Source: Deuterostichococcus epilithicus
Lineage: Eukaryota > Chlorophyta > Trebouxiophyceae > Prasiolales > Stichococcaceae
Direction of reading: 5' to 3'
Assembly (NCBI GenBank): GCA_033439295.1
Contig: JAVTLE010000014.1
Coordinates: 3,534,001-3,598,000 of the forward strand
DNA length: 64,000 nucleotides
The notes beneath the pieces were generated by a model. That model saw nothing but the letters and a program-made list of their open reading frames with translations, was not told the origin of the DNA and searched no databases. This document shows, piece by piece, positions 55,904-64,000 of the stretch (positions within the stretch are counted from its first letter, which is position 1; every line of letters begins with the position of its first letter). Made by a program: the position numbers and the translations under genes.

Positions 55904-56377
55904 GCCTCTACGAGCAGAGGCTCCTGCTGACTACTGAAAGTGCGGGGTGTTCAGGGCTGTGATGGCCGCTGCGATTGATGAAGGGCACGGCTTGCACAAC
56001 CGATATGAAGCAGCGCCTGAGTTTGCCAACCCACTGCTGTGCTGAACTCTAGGTTGATGAGCAGCGCTGAGGGGGCGTGACGCGCAAGCCACAAGCGCAT
56101 TAGCTAAGAAAGTAGCTGTCTGACAACGCCATACAACGCCACGACAGCATGGCAGCACGTCCCCCCAAGCTCCTCGTCGTCGGCAACAATCAAGTCATCG
56201 CTGTGTTGTGCAGTGTCATGATCTCTCTCTCTGTCTAGCCTTTGACTGTGCCGATTGAGTCGTCCGAGCAATCGCAGCTCGCACTCACTGGGTCCCCCAG
56301 ACGTGAGGGGGTGATCTCGGTTGAGAAGGGCGACTGATCCGCTGCATGACAGCATGTAGCGCTCGCACTGATCTCGA
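55904..56377. other. Divergent intergenic region (GCH II / NYN)
   Basis: About 470 bases between divergent starts; both promoters should lie here. No FMN riboswitch-like fold or other element was recognised. Confidence 0.55.
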
Positions 56378-58554
56378 ATGCTGCATGCGGGCTGGGTCGG
56401 TCCTGGGGCGCGAGCTCTCCCGCTGACGGTGCCGCACGGAGCAGCATTTGGCGGCACTGGCAGAGCCTTGGCCTCCACACCCGTCGTTGCAGGACTGAAA
56501 AAGAAACACAAAGCAAAAGCAAAGAAGCCAGCAGCGAGGGAACCAGAGGTAAGGAGGATGCGCAGTGTGAGCATGTTAACCCTCTCGCTAGCGCCAGCAC
56601 TCTGTAACAGCTCCGCTGCTGCGCTGCAGGCCGTCGAAGAGGCCGATCCCCCGAAGGCCGCGCGGCGCATTGACACCTCTCAGTTTGGCATTAAGACCTG
56701 GAAGCGCCTCATCAAGCAGGTGTGCCCTTGTGGCATTCAGCTTGCATGGCACTACCGCTAGGCGGATGCTTGGCTGATGGCACAAATAATGCCCCTTGTG
56801 CCCACCCAGACTCGCTCCTTTCACCAGTGGTGGTCCAGTGAGACGCCTGGGGTTATGTGTTTGTTTTCTTGTCGCTGCTCCACTTTCGCAGCACAAGCAG
56901 GCGCAAGCGGCGCAGGCAGCGCCCGCAGCGCCGAAGGTGTCGCAGTCATTTCGCAAGCCCAAGCTCGAGGACGAGGAGCGACTGGCGCGGGAGCGGGACC
57001 GGGAGGAGGCCTACCTGGCGGCACGCAAAAAGAAGTCCGTCAGTGCCAGCTTCGCCAGCCTCTACGGCACCAAGGTCAGTGCGCACTTTCCTGTGCCGCA
57101 GCAGACCAGCCTTGACCAACCACAGACCAAGCCATCCACGCCTGCTTTTCCAGACTCGATGGTTTCAAGGTGGGCTGGTGCCGCAGTAACTCGTGACCGT
57201 CCACAACCACGAAGCTGTGATTGGCAGGTGCGGAGGAGCAACATGCAGGCATACAAGCGATTGTGGCTTCATGTTCATGGTCGTCCCATATTGCGGGGCT
57301 GATCTGCAGCCGCGGTGCAGCTCGGTCATCTGCTGCTGGAAGAAAGACGGCCTCTCTACTCTGACCGCAGGGCGAAACCAAGCCCGCGGTGTTGCTGGTC
57401 GACGGCTACAACGTGCTGGGCCGGCTCGCAGGCGTCAGCTCGGATGATGAAGACGCTCAGCAGGCAGCGGTGGCAGCGGCATTCTCGGACGGGCCACGAC
57501 AGGTGCTCCAGAACCGGCTGTGCGAGTACAGCCACCTCCGCCAGGTCAAGGTGAGGGTCGACATGTCATTTCCTTCGACTCTGCAGTTGGAAGGTTCCAT
57601 CAGGCCTTCTGACCATGCTGCGAGTGGGTTTCCAGTGGGTTCCGAGGGTCATGGCTGCCGTGCAGGTGATCCTGGTCTTTGATGCAATGGGCGGCGGCTC
57701 TGGGATCGTCCAGCGCTCCACGGCCAAGGGCGCAATTGATGTGGTGTACTGCGGCGACAGCGACGCGGACACCTTCATCATGCTGGAGGTAAGGGTAACG
57801 ATAAAGCAGTCAAACATTCAACAAGACAGCGTGGCATGACACAACGAGATGATTTGGAATGAGGGAGGCCGTCCGCATGGGGTCATGCAAACTGTGATCG
57901 TGTAACCACCACCGTCCTCGCAGCAATGGACGAATAGCAATGTGCGAGCGGGTGGGCTGCAGTCAAGCGGGGTTGGCCAAGCATGCATACGTCCAACCAA
58001 AGCTGCTTGAACAAGCAGGGTCGGGCTGACAGGAGGCGGGCTCTGCGCAAAAGGACATCGGCCCTCGGAAATTCTCAAAACACTGTCAGGGTCCACACCA
58101 AGCCGAACGCAGTCAGGCGGTATGCTGTGCACCTGACGGCCCCCATGACCGTGCAACCATGGTGCTGCAGGTGACAGCGCTGAAGGAGAGGGGCACGCCG
58201 CAGGTGCTGGTGGCTACGTCTGACAATGACCTGACCGCCAGCATCGCCGGCGCGCACACCGTGTCCTCCGATGCGCTTTTGAGGGAGGTCATGAAGGTGC
58301 GGTCACACCTGTTGTGAGCAACACAGCGTTGCCCTTCCGCCTGCAGCCGAGAGCAAGGGCTCCTTGCGCCTGTACGGCACAACTCAAGCACGTTGCGCTC
58401 TGTTGTTTCACAGGCTGAGAAGGAGGCCACGGAGCGGATGCGGGCGGCTCAGCTGACGCCGTGGATGGAGCGGCCGGGCATTGGCGCCAACGTCCTGTCA
58501 AAAGACCCGGGGTTATATCAAAAGCTGCAGGACATGCGTGCCGGTCGCTTTTGA
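56378..58554 (+). CDS. NYN/PIN-like protein of the YacP (Rae1) family, probably plastid
   Basis: Seven exons (56378-56548, 56630-56719, 56892-57074, 57371-57550, 57666-57788, 58171-58296, 58414-58554) give 337 residues. The first 45 residues resemble a transit peptide and are followed by a lysine-rich linker and a charged helix (KPKLEDEERLARERDREEAY). The C-terminal domain has the NYN/YacP pattern: LLVDGYNVLG, VILVFDAMGGGSG, VVYCGDSDADTFIMLE and VLVATSDND, giving the conserved Asp set of PIN-type nucleases. Bacillus Rae1 (YacP) is a ribosome-associated mRNA endonuclease; plants have plastid homologues of unsettled function. Nuclease activity is inferred, not shown. It is divergent from GCH II and convergent with the PHT4 gene. 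Confidence 0.87.
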
Positions 58555-58969
58555 CGGGTGTCAGCTGCCGGTGTGAAGAACAGAGTGGTGTAGCTTTCAA
58601 ATCTGAGCAGTGAGAGATGAATAGAATGGTGGTCGGTCCAGCGAAGTTGGGTTCATGTCTAGGTGTGGGAGCAACCAATGAACCAATTCACAGCCAAAAT
58701 CCATACTGCCATCGCGATGCAGCAAAAGGATGTATGCAGTTTCAACCGGTTTCGTCAGTGGTACCTTGGTCCAATGGAAATTATAAGACAGACAAACGGG
58801 CGGTGACATTGCCACCTGCTGATGGCAAGCATGTACGAACTTTGATGGTTCTAGGGTACCTCTCAGAAGCGACCGAAACAGCTACAGGCAGGCCTCGGTA
58901 CATATTGGCACGGACGCCAGATTCTCCTCATGGTTCACACTCTCTGAACTTCAAGCCGAATCGGTGTGA
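58555..58969. other. Convergent intergenic region
   Basis: About 415 bases between the NYN stop (plus) and the PHT4 stop (minus). No gene was seen. Confidence 0.6.
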
Positions 58970-61900
58970 TCAGTCGCTCTTCTCCTTGTTGAAAAATGGC
59001 AGCTTGCGAACCCAGGAGAAGGCCGGGTTGGATTCAAAGGCGAAGGGCTCATTGTTGCTGAAGTCCTGCTGGTCAGCGCTGCCGTACACTGTGAAGACGG
59101 CCGCGCCTGCGCAAGCCACGGCAGCCAGTCAGACCAGTGGGCAAAGGCGCAACACTGCATCATCCGAACTGCTTGTCGGCATGCGTACTTTCGTGGTCAT
59201 ACGCCAGCAGCGTCTGGGCGGTGGCAGTTGCAAAACACTGCGCCTGGCCAAACGCTTCATCCTGATGCACAGAGCGCATCCGCAAGGGGGACACATCCGA
59301 AACCTGTCAAGAAGAAGAAGATCGATGGCGCAAACAGCGCCAGGGGCCAGGAGCCAGTCTGGTCCAGCAGTGCTCCAGTGAAAACAACACCGATGATTCC
59401 AGGTATTGCGCCCGCCGTGTTGGTCATTCCTGCACGGAGCAGTTGGCGCACAGCCGGTAAGCAGCTTGCCGCGGGATGGATGACGCAAGCCGTCACAGCA
59501 CCGTCCACGTGTTCGTCCACCGTGAGGACAGACGGCATGCTGCCTGGGGCCGCCACGCCCTGCTGACGAGCCTCTGATGGTGCAGCTGGAGAGGGGCGCG
59601 CACCGAGCAGCAGCGGCGCGTGGCGCGGCGACAGGTCGGCGTGGTTGCAGTACAGCCCCGCCAGCGAGAAGCTGGCCAGGCCCAGGCACCCCGTGATCAG
59701 GCCTGCGCGTCACACCCGTGGGCGGTTCAGGTGCGGCGCGCAGTGAGCAGCGCTCACGGAGGCCGAGTCCCCGCATGCCGCAGAGGCGCACAGGCCGGGG
59801 CACCGGCAATCAACAGAAAGCATCGGCGCACAGACCTCTGTCAAAGCTGCCTGCGACGGGAGTGGGCAGCGAGCCTGCTCAGGCGTGCGAGGGCGCCTTC
59901 CGAAGGTTGTCACTCACCGACAGCGAGCCAGTTGTCGTCGGTGAAGGAGGCGGCCGTGAGCATCGCGGACGGCCCCAGGTAGGCTATGCACTGGCTGATC
60001 TTGCGCACTCGCGATACCTGCATGCCGCTCTCGACCAGGGCGTCGGCGGCCGGGCCCGCGATGGCCGACACAGCCAGCGCCGCAATCGGAGGCGCGAGCG
60101 ACACCTGGGTGCAAAATGGTCAGGACTCTGTGGTTTTTCGTGACAATGGAAACATGCGACGGCAGAGCAGCTGGCAACAGAGGAACGGGGGCAGCATGTA
60201 CTGTGTAGACAACAGTTGCACAGTGCAGACGCCGCATCGAGGAGTTCTGTTCAGTGCGCACCTGGGCCGCCTGTGTGAGGTTGAGGCTGAGCGTGTCTGT
60301 GAAGTATGTGGGCAGCCACGCCAGCATCGTGTAGTGGAACCTGCGCAGGCAGTTGTGCCAGTCCACATCGGGCGCAGCGGCGGGCGTCGGTAGAGCACCA
60401 GTCGGGCAGCTGCAGAGACATCTGCTGCACACTGCGGGTGCGCAGCACGGCGCGTCTGCCGGCGCCACAGCAGTGCAGTATGTGCCGCCAGCGCGCAAAC
60501 GGTCAGACACGACACGTGCGCCGGTCGGAGGCTGGCGCCTCGACGCAAAGCGCTCACCAGTTGTTGCAGAAGTGGGTGTACGCAAGCGCGCGGAGGGGGG
60601 AGTTGCGCAGGAAGGCGCGCCACGGCGTCACGCCGGGGACGCTGCCGGCTGTGTCGCCCTCCGCCGGCGCTGACAGCTGACGTGCGACCTCTGGCTCCTT
60701 CTCCTCGATGCCTGCCATGACCGCCTGAAACCACAGCACCCATGCCAGGCCTGCAGTGGGGACAGCAGTGTGATGCCAGGTGGGATGCGGAGTGATTGCA
60801 CAGCTGACAGCGGGGCGTCGTTCAGCCGTGTGGACCGCTGTGTAGCGCAAGCCATTCGAAGCGTGACCTGACAAAGCAGCCCCCCCGCCCCCCGGCTTCC
60901 TCCTTCTGAATCAGCCTTCAAGCGCTAGAGAATGTACAATATGCCGCCAGCTACAACACGCACCGGCGGCGCCAAAGATGTAAAACACCGTCTCCCAGCC
61001 GAAGTTCTCGATCAGCGGCGGCGCAACCAGCAGCCCCAGCAGGCTGCCCACGTGCAGGCCGCTGAAGATGAAGCTGATGGCGCGCGAGCGCTCATTCTTG
61101 GCAATCACACGGGCAACCATGTCCGTCGCGCCGCTCGGGGCGACGCCCTCGCCGAGTCCCACCAGCGCCCGGGAGATGTACAGGCCTGCGGCACTTTGGA
61201 GCGCGAAGCATGTGGCTCCAATCCCTTGTTACCTGACGCTAACTTCGTATGCCGACCACACAAGGCAGGAGGTGTGCAGTCAGGGGCGTTCGCATGGCAG
61301 AGGCGACCCACCTGGAATGTATCCCGCAACAAGCGGCACAGCCGCCGTGGCAGCAGACCACAGGCTCACGCCCGTGGGCAGCACCTTGCGGCCACCGATG
61401 TTGGAATTGAGGTAGCCGCCCGGGATCTGGCTGAGGGCGTAGCCCCAGAAGAAGCTGCTCTGAACCAGGCCCGACACCGTTGGCGACCAGCCAAAGTCAT
61501 TGGCCATGGGGATGATCGCGACGCTGATGTTGACCTTCGCAGATACAAAAAGAATAACCTCAGGTGACGAACTGTGCAGAAGCGTGTTGCCTGCATGATC
61601 AGCGATTCACTTGAATGGCGGCTGTAATTGTGAACATCAACCAGCGTTCAACACACAACCCACCTTGTCCATATTGCAGATGACGAAGGCCACGCTGGTG
61701 GCGACCACCATCTGATAGCGCGCCGGCAGTGCGCCCCACCCCTTGGCCAACTTCTCCACCTTCACACCGTCTTCGCCGATGAGCTCCTCATCTGCCGACT
61801 GCGCTGCCACGGCGCCATCAGCGAATTCGCGGGAAGCCGAGGCTGCTACCACGCTGTAATCCCCTGACGAAGGTGGAGCTTCGCTGGGCGAGGCGCCTTC

Positions 61901-62303
61901 GCTGGGGGCTGCCGCATCCAACTCCTGCCGCTCCTGCCGTGAGGCACAGCAGGGCGGCACTGATTGCCAGGCCGGCTGGGCTGGGCTGCAGGGGCTGCAG
62001 CGATGCCTGAAGGCCGCAGCTGCCCAGCGATTTCGCTCAGGCCTAGCTGCAAGCCTGCAGCGTAGGAGGAGGTGTCACTGGCAAGCTGGATGTCCCAGCT
62101 TCCAAGCGAGTGCCGAGAGCAAGCGCTGAGAGCGATGAGACCGGTGGGCTCAGTCGACGTGGAGTGCCGTGGAATAGGAGAAGTGCGAAACGTATGTGGT
62201 TGAAACTCCGTGCGCAGCATGTCACGTACCGTGGGCAAGCGGGGCTCTGCAGCCTGCTTCTTGGCCTGGCCGCGCAGGCCTGCTGCGTGACCCGCAATAT
62301 CAT
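58970..62303 (-). CDS. Plastid-type PHT4 anion/phosphate transporter
   Basis: Ten exons (62303-62230, 62006-61664, 61534-61312, 61185-60964, 60750-60558, 60340-60262, 60104-59918, 59702-59604, 59429-59304, 59106-58970) give about 560 residues. Splicing restores the classic MFS sequence: ICNMDK joins VNISVAIIPMAN, then [54 protein letters not shown] and LLLG-MTNTAGAIPGIIG. These are signatures of ANTR/PHT4 proteins of plastid envelope or thylakoid, which carry phosphate with Na+ or H+. The long Arg/Ser-rich N-terminus supports plastid targeting. The first intron is tentative: a second acceptor at 61994 keeps the frame equally well. It is a paralogue of the gene at 1275-3628 and is head-to-head with galacturonokinase. 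Confidence 0.9.
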
Positions 62304-63053
62304 GAAGGGCAGCTGTTGTGAACGGTCAGAATGTCCGTTGCGAGCCAAGAGAATCTGAGCATTAACGCAAGAACTGGCCAGTCAACAGCAAGGTCTTGAA
62401 CAGGCTGAAGTACAATGCTACCAAGACGTGTTCAAACCACCTTTGAAGAATCCCGAGGTTTCTGAATATGGCAATATGTGCTGAGGACGCTGCCTCATGG
62501 AGCCATGCAAGGACAGTGGACACCTTGCACTGCCGATGTCTGACATGAAACAAGGGTTTTGACGTCAGCTCCTGTACCGGAGGTTCCGGAACGGCCTCGC
62601 ATGCACGCACACGGCACACCCACTTATAAGTAGCTGTACTGGTCCAGCGCATCAGATTTCACTGAACGGCACCATCGGGACTGTAGTATGCGGCCTGGTC
62701 AGGTTAAGTTTTGAAGGAGTGTATTGAGATCGCTGGTAAGGCACAGGTGCACTGCACGCCTTGATCGCCGTTGCCGTGGATTTGAGCATGTAGCTCCTGA
62801 TGCCGCAATGCAGTCGAGGCTGCAGCCACAATACAGCAGTGCACTGACGCTGTAGAAATTCGCATATTCCCCAATGCGGCGCTAGCGGCTTGACACTCAA
62901 CGAAACCATGCTGCAAGTCGGCGGAAGAGACGTGGCGAAAGATTCTTTCATGCAACGATGCACATGGCCGTCGCGAGACACGGTGCAACATGATCGCACT
63001 TTGCGGCCCTGACTCCTAGCTCGCACCCTGCAAGCAGAGCGGCACCAGCACCA
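62304..63053. other. Divergent intergenic region (PHT4 / galacturonokinase)
   Basis: About 750 bases between divergent starts. It may hold an upstream galacturonokinase exon as well as both promoters. No coding sequence could be supported. Confidence 0.5.
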
Positions 63054-64000
63054 ATGAAACTCGGACTGCAATGCGCCCTGATCCTGAGATTGAACGCGCC
63101 TCTGCATGCATTGCTGGCACAGGTCCTGGACGTCTCAGTGCGGCTTGCTGCTGATGCGGGCGTGCCGCTCAGCACCGTGTCGGCGGTGCGGGTGCCCTAC
63201 CGCATCTGCCCTCTCGGCGCCCACGTCGACCACCAGGCAAGAGTCTTGACAGATCGGGAGACGATCGGCCAACTTGACGAGACACGTCCGGCACCCGCCT
63301 TTCCGAAGGCGAGGTCCTACAGGCTGCGTAGCTGTCGGGCGTCAAGTGATGACTTCCTGCCGATTGGTTCTTGGCATTCGCAGGGCGGCTGCATCAGCGG
63401 CATGGCGCTCGAATTTGGCATCACCTTGGTGTTCGCGCCGCGGCGAGACCGCACGATGCACATGACGTCCCTGAACTTCGGCGGCGCCGTGACGTTCAGC
63501 CTGGACGCAGTCCCGCCCCGCCGCCGCGACGGCGGCTCGGACGAGGAGAACTGCTGGTGGGCGGGCTTGATGTGTCGATAGCCTCCCTCGGCGAGTCTGC
63601 AGCATTACAGTGGTGAAGAAAGGTGATGCAGATGTGGATGTGCTGACGCGCCTGACGCGCCCGACCCGCTGCAGGGGGAACTTCCCACGAGGCGCGGTCG
63701 AGGCACTGCGCAAGCGGGGGCACAGGTGCACACCTTCGCACCCTCGCGTCGGCATTGTGCCTGCCTGATTCAGCGCCTGTGCTCAAGACACAGTTTGAGA
63801 TGGATTGGAGCATCATACAATTGCGCGCCGCCTGCAAAAGGCGGCAGAGTGTGCAGAGCTCCTACACCTCGTCCGACACAAGGGGCCAGCCCTGCGCGTA
63901 GGCTGCAGCACGGTGTGTCGGGCACCCTGATTGCGCCGCACCGCCTGGACAGCAGCGGCATCAGCTCCTCCGCCGCGGTGGGCGTCGCCTGCCTGCTGGC
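63054..64000 (+). CDS. Galacturonokinase, GHMP family (5' part)
   Basis: Four exons are visible (63054-63236, 63384-63556, 63675-63725, and 63902 to the right edge). Key motifs are VRVPYRICPLGAHVDHQ joined to GGCISGMALEFGI, GAVEALRKRGH, and the ATP-binding GHMP loop LDSSGISSSAAVGVACLLA. The CPLGAHxDHQGG pattern is that of plant galacturonokinase rather than galactokinase proper. It phosphorylates D-galacturonate at C1, salvaging pectin or glycan-derived sugar acid into UDP-GalA. Intron 1 is GC-AG with a perfect CAG|GCAAGA donor, required by the DHQ-GG junction. Exon 3 is only 51 bases. The first 24 residues before LDVSVRLAADAG are not conserved; an acceptor at 63121 suggests they may be intronic. 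The substrate-binding C-terminal half is outside the window. Confidence 0.87.

Noticed and set aside
58617-59381. 254-residue plus-strand open frame
   Set aside because: It lies opposite the last two exons of the PHT4 transporter, which are fixed by conserved sequence; its own translation has no family features.
1-64000. Transposons, virus-derived elements, tRNA/rRNA genes, CRISPR arrays
   Set aside because: No transposase, reverse transcriptase, integrase or capsid-like sequence, no long terminal or inverted repeats, no cloverleaf or rRNA signature, and no regularly spaced repeat array were seen.

Overview
This window looks like nuclear chromosomal DNA of a green alga, probably a trebouxiophyte-type chlorophyte; the genus cannot be fixed from sequence alone. 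It is GC-rich and densely intronic: about 130 introns can be placed in 22 genes, mostly 100-300 bases long with GT-AG ends. Plant-lineage genes support this: chloroplast ribosomal protein bL31c with a transit peptide, phytol kinase, galacturonokinase, two PHT4-type anion transporters, SERRATE and a plastid-type NYN (YacP-like) protein. I found no rRNA, tRNA, CRISPR array, transposon or virus-derived element.

Layout, left to right: the 3' end of a tail-anchored VAP-like gene (+); a PHT4/SLC17 transporter (+); a thioredoxin-like [2Fe-2S] ferredoxin fused to TPRs (-); KEOPS subunit Pcc1 (+); a neutral sphingomyelinase/ISC1-type phospholipase C (-); an unrecognised long coiled-coil protein (+); NOP10 (-); anamorsin/DRE2 (-); SERRATE/ARS2 (+); a GT31 beta-1,3-galactosyltransferase (-); bL31c (+); a kinesin-5 motor of 19 exons (-); a CDC50/ALIS flippase subunit (+); an RlmN-type radical-SAM RNA methyltransferase (-); an unnamed HEAT-repeat protein (+); an alpha/beta hydrolase (-); a plastid SRPBCC/START-like protein (+); phytol kinase (+); a GTP cyclohydrolase II without a DHBP-synthase domain (-); a NYN/YacP protein (+); a plastid-type PHT4 transporter (-); and galacturonokinase (+), cut by the right edge.

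The genes are unrelated housekeeping functions, not a pathway cluster: RNA processing and modification (NOP10, SERRATE, Pcc1, RlmN, NYN), Fe-S assembly (anamorsin), plastid metabolism (phytol kinase, GCH II, SRPBCC, bL31c), membranes and secretion (VAP-like, CDC50, GT31, sphingolipid phospholipase) and mitosis (kinesin-5). Strand alternates almost gene by gene, giving nine head-to-head pairs with 325-983 bp between start codons.

Exon models were built by hand. Each junction was checked for reading-frame phase and, where a family was recognised, for continuity of its conserved motifs. The least certain parts are the first exons of Pcc1, the RlmN-like gene, the second PHT4 and galacturonokinase, and the last exon of the GT31 gene. 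No wholly new system stands out. The most interesting points are an apparent excess of GC-AG introns, microexons carrying single catalytic or metal-binding cysteines, loss of the zinc-finger cysteines in SERRATE, decayed exon duplications inside a coiled-coil gene, and the ferredoxin-TPR fusion.
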